A DNA stretch of 64,000 bases. Origin: Pusillimonas minor (GTDB taxonomy: Bacteria > Pseudomonadota > Gammaproteobacteria > Burkholderiales > Burkholderiaceae_B). Both the position numbers and the translations under genes were made by a program. The stretch spans positions 464,344 through 528,343 of the forward strand of contig NZ_JACJUU010000001.1 of NCBI RefSeq assembly GCF_014237865.1, in the 5' to 3' direction. This document shows positions 24,648 to 34,198 of the stretch, one piece after another; position 1 is the stretch's first letter, and every line of letters begins with the position of its first letter. The notes below the pieces were generated by a model, which did not search any database, was not told where the DNA came from, and saw nothing but the letters and a program-made list of their open reading frames with translations.

Positions 24648-25709
24648 ATGACAACCTCAAATCTAGCCGCCGTCTCAGATGCTCGACCCACTGCACCCGC
24701 TCAACCAGAACCAAACTCTAGCAAGGGCCTGGCCTTACGCCAGATGCTCAGACCCGTCTCAATCTACCTTCGTGATGACGAGGTGCGTGAGGTCACCATC
24801 CCCAGGCCAGGCACTATCTTTGTGCGTATCAAGGGCGCCTGGCACGAAAAGTCAGCCCCTGAACTTACGTTTGACTACCTCAAAGCGCTCGTCGCTACGA
24901 TGGCCAGCTACAACAACGTCAACTTTTCGCCAATCATGTCGCTCAAGCTGCTTGACGGGGAGCGCGGTCAGGTCATGCAGCCGCCAGCGGTGCTGGAAGA
25001 CACGATCTCGATCAACATTCGTAAGCACAGCTCTATTGTCAAAAGCCTGGATGAACTGACTGAGGAAGGCGCGTTTAGCGACTGGCAAGACACCAGTGAC
25101 CCAATCGGTGACACAACCCACCTCAATGATGTCGACAAGCACCTTCTGGCCCTCAAAGACCGTGGCGATATGCGCGCTTTTCTTGAATTTGCGGCACTTC
25201 ATCACAAAAACATCATCATTGGCGGCAAAACAGGATCGGGCAAAACCACGTTTGCACGCAGCCTTATTGAGCGAATCCCCGATACCGAGCGCCTGATCAC
25301 CATTGAGGACGTCCATGAGCTGTTCTTGCCCAACCATCCGAACCGCGTTCATCTGATCTACGGCAAAGGAGTTGGCCAGGTCAGTGCCACTGATTGCGTA
25401 GAGGCTTGCATGCGCAGCTCACCGGATCGGATCTTCTTATCGGAGCTTCGCGGCGCAGAAGCCTGGGAGTACCTGGCGGCACTGAACACCGGGCACCCGG
25501 GCTCAATTACGACCATCCATGCCAATAGCGCACGGGATGTTTTTGATCGGGTCGCCATGTTGATAAAGCAGTCCGTTGCAGGCAACCAGATTGATGTCAA
25601 CACGTTGCGTAGCTATTTGCACTCAACCTTGGACATCGCCCTGTACTTTGCAAATTACAAGCTGGCGCAGGTCTACTTCAAGCCGCAGCGGCCCAGTGAA
25701 ACAGCCTGA
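24648..25709 (+). CDS. virB11: VirB11 traffic ATPase
   Basis: 353 residues. The N-terminal domain (about 30-110) precedes the RecA-like core with Walker A (GGKTGSGKTTFARS, about 192-205), LITIEDVHEL (Asp box), SSPDRIFLSELRG (Walker B) and the His box NTGHPGSITTIHANSA. It docks on VirB4 to switch between pilus building and DNA export. GTG 24642 and ATG 24648 are both in frame; the AGAAAG site favours 24648. Confidence 0.95.
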   Translation: MTTSNLAAVSDARPTAPAQPEPNSSKGLALRQMLRPVSIYLRDDEVREVTIPRPGTIFVRIKGAWHEKSAPELTFDYLKALVATMASYNNVNFSPIMSLKLLDGERGQVMQPPAVLEDTISINIRKHSSIVKSLDELTEEGAFSDWQDTSDPIGDTTHLNDVDKHLLALKDRGDMRAFLEFAALHHKNIIIGGKTGSGKTTFARSLIERIPDTERLITIEDVHELFLPNHPNRVHLIYGKGVGQVSATDCVEACMRSSPDRIFLSELRGAEAWEYLAALNTGHPGSITTIHANSARDVFDRVAMLIKQSVAGNQIDVNTLRSYLHSTLDIALYFANYKLAQVYFKPQRPSETA

Positions 25710-25730
25710 CCTTAAACAAAAGGAATGCAC

Positions 25731-25997
25731 ATGACGCGCACAAGACACGAGCACAGCCTGCGCAATCAGGAAATCGGCCAGGCTTACATGATCATGTTGG
25801 ATGTCTATGACCAGTGCCGGCGCAATCAGATGAGTGATAGCGCAACGTTAGCGGCAATTAAATCGGCAAACCCTTGGGGGCAAGCGGAGCAATGGCCCCA
25901 AAAGGCCTGGCTCATTGCGCTAAGAGAGTTTTGTCGCGATTACAAACTGCCCCTACCGGTCTACGCCCGACATAAACCTGATCCGCGCAAGCACTAA
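25731..25997 (+). CDS. Small unrecognised protein downstream of virB11
   Basis: 88 residues, hydrophilic, rich in Gln, Trp and basic residues, with no signal peptide or membrane segment. AGGA sits 6 bases before ATG 25731, 21 bases after virB11. The Trp-containing central part (NPWGQAEQWPQKAWLIALREF) suggests a compact helical fold. It ends 88 bases before repA. No family recognised. Confidence 0.6.
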   Translation: MTRTRHEHSLRNQEIGQAYMIMLDVYDQCRRNQMSDSATLAAIKSANPWGQAEQWPQKAWLIALREFCRDYKLPLPVYARHKPDPRKH

Positions 25998-26085
25998 AAA
26001 TTAGTGGCTTACCCCCTGGCGCCCGCCAATCGTTATCCCGTTGGATAAGCGATGCGACACCTCCCCCATCGGTGAGATATAACCC

Positions 26086-27114
26086 ATGCAAAACCAGCAA
26101 ACCCCTTTGGACAGAATCAAGTCCATGGCACTTTGCGCCCAGCGTAAACACCTGGACGATAACGACGCTACAGTCCCCCTGCAGGCCCCCAAAAGCGAAA
26201 ATCAGCCCGAAGTCGCCATGGCATCAATGCTGCGACATGCTCCGGCAGGAGATGCCCAGCGCGACCTCTTCGCCCCACCAATGTGGGACATTTCAACCAA
26301 GGACAGCCAGTCCATGATGGATGTTGCTGTGTTTCGCCTATCCAAACGAGACAAACGCCCTGGGGAAACCATCCATTACGAGCTGGCCGATGGGTATATC
26401 GAGGTCAAGGCCGGCCCAGACGGGATGGCCTCGGTCTGGGACTACGACATCATTTTGATGGCGATTTCCTATCTCACCGAAGCCATGAACCGGCATAGAG
26501 AAGGTCGATGTGAGATGCCTACTCGACTTATCAGGCCCAGTGTCATGGAGATCCTAAAGTTCTGCCGGCGTCCCGTAGGCGGTCGACAATACGAAGAGCT
26601 AGAAAGCACGCTGGATCGGCTCAAGAACACAACACTCAAGATTGTCCGTACACGCAAAGGACGTAATGGGCGCGTCATTCGCATGGCTGAGGGTGAAGGG
26701 CTATTAAGCAACTACCGAGTACTGTCCTATGCAGAAAACGGCAAAGTTGCTAGTGTTGAGCTGGAAGTCCCCAACTGGATCTACCGGGAGGTCGTCCAGG
26801 CCCAGCAGCCTGAAATCCTGACCATTCACCCCGACTACTTTTTGATTGAACCTGGAATCGGTCGATACCTTTATCGACTGGCTCGGCGCGTTGCAGGCCG
26901 CGGACGAGCGCGTTGGTCGTTCAAGCTGATCTATGAGCGCAGTGGCAGCACCGGCACGTTTAAAGAGTTCTGCCGGATGCTGCGCAAGCAAATCCAGATC
27001 AACGATCTACCCGAGTATGTCTTGACCGAAGAACCGGGCAAAACAGGCCCGATGCTAGTCATCGTGAATCGCGAAGCAAGTATTGACGATAAGCCTGTGG
27101 AATCTGAAGAATAA
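26086..27114 (+). CDS. repA: Plasmid replication initiator (RepA, PF10134 type)
   Basis: 342 residues. The central region (about 95-260: VWDYDIILMAISYLTEAMNR, MPTRLIRPSVMEILKFCRR, YLYRLARRVAGRGRARW) matches the replication initiator protein A family, whose winged-helix domains bind iterons. The N-terminal 80 residues are polar and probably flexible, as in TrfA/RPA proteins. It lies directly upstream of the iteron array that it should bind, the standard arrangement. Its level is probably limited by iteron coupling. Confidence 0.92.
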   Translation: MQNQQTPLDRIKSMALCAQRKHLDDNDATVPLQAPKSENQPEVAMASMLRHAPAGDAQRDLFAPPMWDISTKDSQSMMDVAVFRLSKRDKRPGETIHYELADGYIEVKAGPDGMASVWDYDIILMAISYLTEAMNRHREGRCEMPTRLIRPSVMEILKFCRRPVGGRQYEELESTLDRLKNTTLKIVRTRKGRNGRVIRMAEGEGLLSNYRVLSYAENGKVASVELEVPNWIYREVVQAQQPEILTIHPDYFLIEPGIGRYLYRLARRVAGRGRARWSFKLIYERSGSTGTFKEFCRMLRKQIQINDLPEYVLTEEPGKTGPMLVIVNREASIDDKPVESEE

Positions 27115-27123
27115 GTACGATCA

Positions 27124-27312
27124 GTGTGTAATAGACAAAGTTTTTATGCACGCCTGGGCGTGGCAAAAACTCAGAGTGCGGTGTGTAAAAGACAAAATTT
27201 CGCACTCAATTTAGCTCAAAAAATCAAACGTCGTCGGTGTGTAATAGACATTACGAGGCTGGTTTTTGTGAGCCAATCAGGGCGCAACACACACGCCAGT
27301 GTGTAAAAGACA
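27124..27312 (+). repeat. Four forward iterons of the plasmid origin
   Basis: GTGTGTAATAGACA or GTGTGTAAAAGACA at 27124, 27181, 27237 and 27299, spaced 56-62 bases. They alternate T and A at position 9. They start 10 bases after the repA stop, so some may also regulate rep. Confidence 0.92.
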
Positions 27313-27331
27313 AAGGTACCCGGTCAAATTC

Positions 27332-27340
27332 TGTGGATAA
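27332..27340 (-). promoter_or_regulatory. DnaA box
   Basis: TGTGGATAA, an exact reverse complement of the consensus TTATCCACA, placed between the two iteron groups. A near match (TTTTCCACA) lies at 27483-27491. Confidence 0.75.
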
Positions 27341-27363
27341 CTACCAAACCATCGAAATAGCGC

Positions 27364-27441
27364 TGTCTATTACACACCAAATCCTGTCTATTACACACCA
27401 AACGCTGTCTATTACACACCAAATGCTGTCTATTACACACC
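27364..27441 (-). repeat. Four inverted iterons at 21-bp spacing
   Basis: TGTCTATTACACACC begins at 27364, 27385, 27406 and 27427, exactly two helical turns apart. It is the reverse complement of the forward iteron, so both groups should bind the same Rep protein in opposite orientation. An AT-rich stretch (27480-27535) follows as the likely melting region. Confidence 0.95.
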
Positions 27442-27535
27442 AGACACATTTTTAAGCCATTGATTTTGTGCTAGAAAAAGTGCTTTTCCACAGCCTAAAA
27501 CTTATTAAAACATTTAAAACTTATTTAAAACAGGA

Positions 27536-28052
27536 AACGACCTGTGCACAACTGCACCGCCGTGAAAACAGCGAGCGCTTTTTTCGCGCTTTCGCGCGCC
27601 TACCCTTCGGTCGCTGCGCTCCCTTCGCCCCGACGCCTGACGGCGCCGGCCTGTGATAACACCAGTCCCCTTCCCTTCGGGCGGGGAAAGGTGGACCCCT
27701 GACAACGGACGCATGCCTAGGAGGCTTACGCCTAGCCCCCCCACCGTTCGTCGACGAGAACAAAAGTCGTTTTTAGGTGACCCAGGGCCAGCCCAGGCCT
27801 GAGCACGAACCGACACCTAAGACTGCACCCGCCTGCGCCCCTCGCAGTTCGCCCGGCGGCGTGAACCACCCTGCCAGCAGGTAGCACCCGTTACGGGCTT
27901 TGCCCGACATCGCTTCGGCCATGGCGAGGGATCGCTACGGCTGGACAACCCAACCGCATTTCACCGAGCCAATGCGCTCACCCCATAACCACCCAAGGCA
28001 TCTGGCACCCCTTCGATCGGCGTCAGTGCTTTCACACACCTTTGGAGTTTCC
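27536..28052. other. GC-rich gene-free region, candidate oriT
   Basis: About 500 bases without a convincing gene. It contains GC-rich short repeats and potential hairpins (for example CGCGCTTTCGCGCG near 27585). In IncW-like plasmids the transfer origin sits near the stb and trwABC genes, and here stbB follows at once, so oriT could be in this stretch. I do not recognise a nic sequence, and no TrwA-like gene accompanies it. Confidence 0.35.
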
Positions 28053-28760
28053 ATGCGAATCGCTGTTGTTAATTTTTCCGGATCTGTTGGTAAAACCGTC
28101 GTCACCAGCCACCTGCTGGCCCCGCGCATTCCTGAGGCCGAAATCATCGCCGTTGAATCCACCAACGAGTCGGCCGCCGACCTTGGCCTTGACGTCGATC
28201 AGTTGCGCGGCGCGCACTTTGGCAAGCTCTTTCGCAAACTGCTGACAGCCCGCGCTGCCATCGTGGACGTGGGCGCCTCAAACATCGAGGACTTTCTGGC
28301 CGAACTTAACAAATACGACCAGGCGCAAGCCGAAATCGATTGCTTCGTGCTGCCGGTAGTGCCAACAGGCAAAGCCCAGCGCGAGACCATCAAAACAATC
28401 GAAGCCCTCAGTCGAGCTGGCGTCACGCCAGAGCGCATTCGCGTGCTGTTTAACCGCGTCGATGTGAGTGCTGTGGAGGAGTTTGCACCGATCTTCGCCT
28501 ACGCGCAGCTATCTCGCGCTTTCTTGGCCAACCCGCAAGCCCAGATTCTGGAAAGCGAGGTATTCGACTTGCTGGCCAACCGGCGTCTGACCATCGAGGC
28601 CATCGTCGCTGATCAAACCGATTACCGCGCAAAGGTGCGCGAAACCGACCCCAATGACGATGAAGAAATTGACCGACTCAGTGACCTTGCCGCCTTGCAA
28701 AGTCTGGCGCGCCCAGTCCACCGCGAACTCGACCAAACGTTCAAAGCCCTCTTCACTTAG
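28053..28760 (+). CDS. stbB: StbB-like ParA-family ATPase
   Basis: 235 residues. An N-terminal deviant Walker A (FSGSVGKTVVTSH, residues 8-20) is of ParA/MinD type. The RAAIVDVGASNIEDF motif (about 70) serves as Walker A', and VLPVVPTGK follows. It resembles StbB of the IncW R388 stability operon, which balances plasmid segregation and conjugation. ATG 28053 has GGAG upstream; the frame extends upstream without a good start. stbC-like follows after 8 bases. No StbA homologue is seen beside it. Confidence 0.8.
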   Translation: MRIAVVNFSGSVGKTVVTSHLLAPRIPEAEIIAVESTNESAADLGLDVDQLRGAHFGKLFRKLLTARAAIVDVGASNIEDFLAELNKYDQAQAEIDCFVLPVVPTGKAQRETIKTIEALSRAGVTPERIRVLFNRVDVSAVEEFAPIFAYAQLSRAFLANPQAQILESEVFDLLANRRLTIEAIVADQTDYRAKVRETDPNDDEEIDRLSDLAALQSLARPVHRELDQTFKALFT

Positions 28761-28768
28761 ACCTGTCT

Positions 28769-29158
28769 ATGCACGTCGAACACGAAACCCCAGCCACATC
28801 GCGCTCCAAGCTCGAATACCTGTATCGCGATCTGCTTATCGAAGGCCATAGCCTGGCCCAGCGCCAAGAGGCGATCGGTAAGCAAATCGATGAAGCATCA
28901 ATGCGCATCGAGAGCTTCACAGGACAGCTGCGTCATGCCACGCATCACGCTACGCAACAGGCTGCAGCGCGCATCGAAAAAGCCGGCGAAGACGCCACCA
29001 CCACGCTCAACCAGGCCAATCAGCGCCTCTTAATCACACAACAACACCTCACCAGGGTTGGGCAAGGCAACGTGAAAGTCACCGCCGCAATCGCCGCGAC
29101 TGCCGGCGCACTGGGCGGCCTGTTAGGTGTGCTGGTCACAACGTTGCTATTGGGCTGA
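28769..29158 (+). CDS. stbC: StbC-like membrane-anchored coiled-coil protein
   Basis: 129 residues. A long heptad-rich helix (residues about 15-95, many Ala, Gln, Glu) ends in a single Gly-rich membrane anchor (AAIAATAGALGGLLGVLVTTLLLG). The position between stbB and the coupling-protein gene and the topology suggest StbC. The call is by context; I see no catalytic motif. No strong ribosome site precedes the ATG, which may depend on coupling to stbB. Confidence 0.6.
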   Translation: MHVEHETPATSRSKLEYLYRDLLIEGHSLAQRQEAIGKQIDEASMRIESFTGQLRHATHHATQQAAARIEKAGEDATTTLNQANQRLLITQQHLTRVGQGNVKVTAAIAATAGALGGLLGVLVTTLLLG

Positions 29159-29199
29159 ACAGTAGCCCGCCCACTCTTACCTCTTCTTGGAGATGCCTC

Positions 29200-30846
29200 A
29201 TGGCGCCGGATATACGTCGTCGGATTATCAAGCTCTCGCTCGTCGTTTTGCCCTTCTCTGCATGGCTGCTGACCGCCATGGCTCTGAGCGGCACGTCCAT
29301 CCAATCGATTAACTTCTTGCTGCTCTCGCACTGGATACGGTCAACCCTTGCGTATCCACCGCTCATGATCGCCCTGGGCGCAGGCCTGATACTGAGCTTT
29401 ATCCTGGCTATTTCGCTCAAAAAAATCTCTAAGAGCGAGGGCTTTGATGGGGCGGGCTACAAGCGCCATATTCGCGGTACCGAGGTCGTGCCGTTCAAGC
29501 GATTGGTTCGTCTATGTACCGAAAAGGGAACCCAGCAAGTCCGTATTGCTGGCGTCCCCATGCCAGCCTCTGTTGAGAACCTTCACTTGTTGATCAATGG
29601 TGCGACTGGCTCCGGTAAGTCGGTACTGCTGCGCGAGCTGATGCTCTCGGCGCTCAAACGTGGCGATCGCATGGTCGTCGTAGACCCCAACGGGGATCTG
29701 TACAGCAAGTTCGGCCGACCGGACGATGTCATCCTGAATCCCTACGATGAGCGCACCCAACCCTGGATGTACTTTAACGAGGTCAGGGCTGAGTACGATT
29801 GGAAGCGCTTGTCATATTCCGTGGTTCCGCTAGGTGCAGATGCCAATGCCGAAGAATGGAACAGCTTTGGTCGCCTGCTCTTACGTGCTGTCTCCCGCAA
29901 GCTATTTGAGCTGAACATTCACGATATCAACCAGGTCAACTATTGGTGTTGCGAGGCGCCGTTCAAAGAAATTCAGACATTCCTCAAAGACACCGAAGCT
30001 GCATCACTGTTTGCAGGCGCATCCGAATCGACCCGGGCCTTTGACTCGGCGCGGTTCGTGCTGTCCAACAAGCTGTCGGAGCATCGTTCGATGCCCACCG
30101 GCGACTTCAGTATCCGGGACTGGATGGAAAACGGCAAAGGTTGCCTGTACATCACCTGGCGCGAAGACATGAAAACAGCGATGAAGCCCCTGCTTTCTGC
30201 TTGGGTCGACGTTTTCTGCTCCTCGATCCTATCCATGCCCGAAAGCGCCCACCGACGCTGGTGGCTGCTGATTGACGAGCTGGCCTCGCTGGAAAAGCTG
30301 GCATCCCTTGAAGACGTGCTCACCAAAGGTCGTAAGCACGGCGTGCGCGTCGTGGCAGGCCTGCAGACCGTCTCCCAGCTCGATGAGATCTACGGCAAAC
30401 ACATGTCCCAAACCCTACGGGCCAGTTTTCGTAACCTGGTGGTGCTGGGCGGCTCTAAAACTGACGCCGAGACCGCCAAGGAAATGTCCACGGCACTGGG
30501 CGAGCATGAGGTTGCCCGACCGGAATACACCGACTCACGCAATCCGGGGGGCTCCCGAGGCACCAGCGAACGACTGGTTCGGCAAACTGAAGCCGTGGTC
30601 ACAGCCGCGCAAATTCAGGCCTTGCCAGAGCTGACGGGCTACGTCGCCTTTGCTGAAGATCGGCCGATCGCCAAATTTGTGCTCAAGCCCCTTTCGTTTG
30701 TCACCCGAAACCCCTCATTTATTGAACAAACAACGCTGTCAGCTCGCCCAGCATCAAACACGACCTGGGATGAAGACGGCGTAGTTACCACGCATTGGAG
30801 TAGCAATGATCTCCCTGAAGACCCTACACAGGGGCAACGCGAATAA
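29200..30846 (+). CDS. traD: Type IV coupling protein (TraD/TrwB)
   Basis: 548 residues. Two N-terminal membrane helices (about 10-30 and 52-75) anchor a cytoplasmic hexameric ATPase. Walker A (NGATGSGKSVLL) is near 132, MVVVDPNGDLY follows, and Walker B LLIDELASLEKL is near 355. It links the relaxosome to the VirB channel. GGAG precedes the ATG. Its 3' end overlaps traI by 41 bases, so the two are tightly linked. Confidence 0.95.
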   Translation: MAPDIRRRIIKLSLVVLPFSAWLLTAMALSGTSIQSINFLLLSHWIRSTLAYPPLMIALGAGLILSFILAISLKKISKSEGFDGAGYKRHIRGTEVVPFKRLVRLCTEKGTQQVRIAGVPMPASVENLHLLINGATGSGKSVLLRELMLSALKRGDRMVVVDPNGDLYSKFGRPDDVILNPYDERTQPWMYFNEVRAEYDWKRLSYSVVPLGADANAEEWNSFGRLLLRAVSRKLFELNIHDINQVNYWCCEAPFKEIQTFLKDTEAASLFAGASESTRAFDSARFVLSNKLSEHRSMPTGDFSIRDWMENGKGCLYITWREDMKTAMKPLLSAWVDVFCSSILSMPESAHRRWWLLIDELASLEKLASLEDVLTKGRKHGVRVVAGLQTVSQLDEIYGKHMSQTLRASFRNLVVLGGSKTDAETAKEMSTALGEHEVARPEYTDSRNPGGSRGTSERLVRQTEAVVTAAQIQALPELTGYVAFAEDRPIAKFVLKPLSFVTRNPSFIEQTTLSARPASNTTWDEDGVVTTHWSSNDLPEDPTQGQRE

Positions 30847-33787
30847 AGTCGGCCACTACTACGCTGACCAAAAGGACGATTACTACAGCCGGGATGGCAA
30901 CTCGGCCCAGTGGCAAGGACAAGGTGCCGCTCAGATAGGGCTAGAAGGCAACATTACCCAAGAAAGTTTCACCGCTGCGCTCAAGGGTGACTTCGGCCCA
31001 AATGTCACCCTTGCCAAATCGATCCGAAAAGACGCTAAGTCTCGGGCCGGAGAAGACCTAACGTTCTCAGCGCCAAAATCAGTGAGTATTCAGGCGCTGA
31101 TTGGTAAAGACAGCAAAGTGCTTGAAGCGCATGACCATGCTGTTCAAAAAGCGCTGGAATACCTCGAAAGCGAGCTGGTCAGGGCTCGCCAGAAAGTCGA
31201 CGGCGTTACGACTTCAGAAAAAACAGCGAATATCATTGCTGCGAAGTTTCGACACGAAACAGCACGCCCTTCCAAAGAAGATCATGCCGACCCGCAGCTT
31301 CATACCCATACCATCATCATGAATGCCACCCGCCGTGCGGACGGCAAATGGGTCTCTGTGGCGAATGAGCAAATTTTCCAAAACAAGAAACTGCTGGACA
31401 CAATCTACAAGAACGAAATGGCGGCGTATCTGGAAAGAGCTGGTTACGCCCTTCGCTATGAAAAAGACAGTTTCGAGCTGGCCAATATCAGCCGCGAACA
31501 GATCGAATATTTTTCCAAACGGAGCATGTCGGTAGAAGCCGAGCTGGCCAAGATGGGCAAAACCCGTAAAACCGCCTCCCATGATCTAAAGCAAACCATT
31601 ACCCTGGCCACACGAAACGCCAAACGCCCTGAAATCACCCGTGACGATTTACAAAAGGGATGGGAAAAAGAAGCCAAAGACCTGGGTATCGACTTTGCGG
31701 CCGCAAAACGACCGGTCGAATTCACCAAGCCTGGTCATGACAAAACAATGCCCGGCCAGCCCCACCCTTCTGCCACACCGGATGAAAAGCATCCAAACGC
31801 ACCGAGCCCTGGGATTACCCCGGAATCACCTACAACTGTTAGCGACCAGCTTCAAAGCAGCATTGCCGACCAGTGCGTGGCATGGGCGATACGGCATCAT
31901 GCCGAACGTGAGGCTGTCATTCGTAAGTCCGTCCTGACAGAACTGGCGCTCAATCACAGCATGGGCACCGGCATATCGGTCAAGCACATTCAACTGGCCG
32001 TTGATCGCTCGCTCAAAGCCGGACATCTAATTCAAGGTGCCCACGTTTACCGCTCCAACGATATCCCCGATATTGGTACCGCCCTATCGCGTGAAGAATG
32101 GGTCAAGCGCCTGGTACGAGAAGGCGCTACCCCGTCTGAAGCTCGCCAGAATGTACGACGGGCGATCGCGACAGGAAGCCTTTTCCTTGATGAGGCACGG
32201 TATACGACACAGGCCGCACGGGAACGCGAAAAGCGAATTTTTCAGATCGAGCGTGAAGGTCGCGAAAAAGTTGAGGCCATCATGACACCAGACGTGATCA
32301 AGCAAAAATTAGCCGATAAAGGTCTCAAGCCTGGCCAACTGGCGGCCGCAGACCTGATCCTGGGGACCAAGAACCGAATTATTGGCGTGCAGGGTCTTGC
32401 CGGTGTGGGCAAGTCTTTCATGCTCAACGAGGTCAAGAAAGTTATCGAGTCGGCTGATTACACTGTTAAATCAGTCGCACCCTACGGAACGCAGGTTAAA
32501 GAGCTTCGCAGCCTTGGTGTAGAGGCCGTTACCGTAGCGTCTATGCTCGAAGCTAAACAAGGTCGATTCAAACTCGATGGCAAAACGATCCTTGTGATTG
32601 ACGAAGCCGGTGTTGTTCCAACCCGCCAAATGGAAAAGATCCTGAAACAGGCAGAAAGCACTGGCGCCCGTGTCGTTATGCTGGGCGATAAAGATCAAAC
32701 TAAAGCCATTGAGGCCGGCAAGCCGATGCACCAGTTGCAAGATGAGGGCATGCAAACAGCGCTCATGGGTGACATTGTTCGCCAAAAAGATCCTCTGCTT
32801 CGCAAGGCTGTCGAATTAGCGGCCCAGGGTCGGGCCTCTGAAGCGCTTCACATCATCCAGACCAAGTTAGATTCAGTACTGGAAATCAAAGAAAGCCCAG
32901 ACCGATATACAGCAATGGCTGATCAATACGTGTCGCTCGATCAGGTAACCCGTAAAGACACGCTGATCATTACCGGCACCAATGCATCACGAATTGCCCT
33001 GAACGACCTGGTGCATGACAAGCTTGGGCTCAAAGGCAAAGGTTTCGCGTTCTATCTGCATACACGTGTGGACACGACACAAGCACAACGACGGTCAGCG
33101 CGATATTACGAAGTGGGCACCATCATTCAACCCGAGCGTGACTATCGTAATGGCCTGCTTGCGGGCAATCAGTACAAAGTCATATCAGTTGACACGCAAC
33201 TTAACCGCATTCAGGTTGCTCACCTGCAAACGGGGGTAACCGTCGAGTTCAACCCGTCGCGCACAACCAAACTGTCAATTTATGAACTTCGTCAATCTGA
33301 ACTGAGCGCCGGCGATAGCGTACGCATCACCCGAAATGATGCCAAACTCGATCTGGTCAATGGCGAGCGCTACGAAGTGCTTGCCGTCACTCCCACCACC
33401 GTAACGATAGGAAAACGGGATGACAACGGGTCGATAACCCGGCGACTTATGCTTGATGCCGACAAAACGCACCCTCTGCATATGGATTACGCTTACACCA
33501 GCACTGTGCACAGCGCCCAGGGTCTTACCGCAACGCAGGTCATCTTGAATCAGGAAACGTACAGTCGGACCACCAAATCTGACGTTTTCTACGTGGCCAT
33601 CTCACGCGCAAAAGAGAAAATCAGTGTCTACACTAACGACATGGCCAAGTTGCCGTTTGCCGTCAGCCGACGTGAGGAAAAAGGCGCTGCGCTCGATATC
33701 GGCATTGCTCAAGCAACTCGCCAGGCCGAACACAACCATGAATCAACACCCTCTTTGGAGAAACAGCACCATGACCACCAGCTATGA
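30806..33787 (+). CDS. traI: MobF relaxase-helicase (TrwC/TraI)
   Basis: 993 residues. Residues 1-300 form the TrwC relaxase domain. It has paired tyrosines (YY at 18-19 and 26-27) as nic nucleophiles and the metal-binding His motif PQLHTHTIIMNAT near 165. A linker of about 60 residues rich in Pro and Thr follows. The SF1 helicase has Walker A (QGLAGVGKSF) near 530, VIDEAGVV near 600, and late motifs (YTSTVHSAQGLTATQV, YVAISRAK). It nicks oriT and unwinds the plasmid for transfer. The length matches R388 TrwC (966) rather than F TraI. Confidence 0.96.
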   Translation: MISLKTLHRGNANKVGHYYADQKDDYYSRDGNSAQWQGQGAAQIGLEGNITQESFTAALKGDFGPNVTLAKSIRKDAKSRAGEDLTFSAPKSVSIQALIGKDSKVLEAHDHAVQKALEYLESELVRARQKVDGVTTSEKTANIIAAKFRHETARPSKEDHADPQLHTHTIIMNATRRADGKWVSVANEQIFQNKKLLDTIYKNEMAAYLERAGYALRYEKDSFELANISREQIEYFSKRSMSVEAELAKMGKTRKTASHDLKQTITLATRNAKRPEITRDDLQKGWEKEAKDLGIDFAAAKRPVEFTKPGHDKTMPGQPHPSATPDEKHPNAPSPGITPESPTTVSDQLQSSIADQCVAWAIRHHAEREAVIRKSVLTELALNHSMGTGISVKHIQLAVDRSLKAGHLIQGAHVYRSNDIPDIGTALSREEWVKRLVREGATPSEARQNVRRAIATGSLFLDEARYTTQAAREREKRIFQIEREGREKVEAIMTPDVIKQKLADKGLKPGQLAAADLILGTKNRIIGVQGLAGVGKSFMLNEVKKVIESADYTVKSVAPYGTQVKELRSLGVEAVTVASMLEAKQGRFKLDGKTILVIDEAGVVPTRQMEKILKQAESTGARVVMLGDKDQTKAIEAGKPMHQLQDEGMQTALMGDIVRQKDPLLRKAVELAAQGRASEALHIIQTKLDSVLEIKESPDRYTAMADQYVSLDQVTRKDTLIITGTNASRIALNDLVHDKLGLKGKGFAFYLHTRVDTTQAQRRSARYYEVGTIIQPERDYRNGLLAGNQYKVISVDTQLNRIQVAHLQTGVTVEFNPSRTTKLSIYELRQSELSAGDSVRITRNDAKLDLVNGERYEVLAVTPTTVTIGKRDDNGSITRRLMLDADKTHPLHMDYAYTSTVHSAQGLTATQVILNQETYSRTTKSDVFYVAISRAKEKISVYTNDMAKLPFAVSRREEKGAALDIGIAQATRQAEHNHESTPSLEKQHHDHQL

Positions 33788-34076
33788 AGATTTTGTTAGC
33801 GCCTTGGAGTACCTGGTAGCGATTGAACCTGACCCCAAGGCCTATGACGATGACATGGACGAATATGATCGGATCATGGCACCGTTTGAGGCTGAGATCG
33901 ACAAAGCCCATGCAACGATCCGAGCTTATGGCCAGCAAATTGCGCCACAAGGCCTGGAACACATGCAAGATGTATTGCAGCGCCTACTGGCACAGCAAAA
34001 GGACCAAAAATCAATCTCGATTATGAGGTCCAAGATCAATTGGCATTGGGATGGTTGCGGGCAGTGGCTTGGATAA
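33771..34076 (+). CDS. Unrecognised acidic protein after traI
   Basis: 101 residues. Acidic N-terminal half (EPDPKAYDDDMDEYDRIM), then a helical second half. ATG 33771 has TTGGAGA about 9 bases upstream and overlaps the traI end by 17 bases. No membrane segment. Could be a small accessory or regulator of the transfer genes; no family recognised. Confidence 0.55.
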   Translation: MTTSYEDFVSALEYLVAIEPDPKAYDDDMDEYDRIMAPFEAEIDKAHATIRAYGQQIAPQGLEHMQDVLQRLLAQQKDQKSISIMRSKINWHWDGCGQWLG

Positions 34077-34198
34077 AAAGCCTTTTCAACCTATTCAGAA
34101 AAGATGTCTAAACAATTTAGATAATTTTTATCTGCCTACTAGTCGCGGAAGAATTCTCATCCGAAAGAACGAAGTTTAGAATCGACTAGAAATGATCT
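34077..34198. other. Junction between transfer genes and R-M island
   Basis: AT-rich. Contains CTAGTCG (34139) and CGACTAG (34183) as an inverted pair around a 37-base loop. Marks the change of composition and gene direction at the edge of the restriction island. Confidence 0.4.

Larger units (their letters stand above)
27124..27535. other. oriV: Vegetative replication origin (oriV)
   Basis: Combines eight iterons in two opposed groups, a perfect DnaA box between them, and an AT-rich block with two ACTTATT repeats. All lie directly downstream of repA. The arrangement is typical of iteron-controlled broad-host-range origins. Confidence 0.9.

Noticed and set aside
27514..27816. Minus-strand open frame of about 100 codons beside the origin
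   Set aside because: Low-complexity Arg/Gly/Ser composition in a GC-rich repeat region, no ribosome site and no family resemblance.
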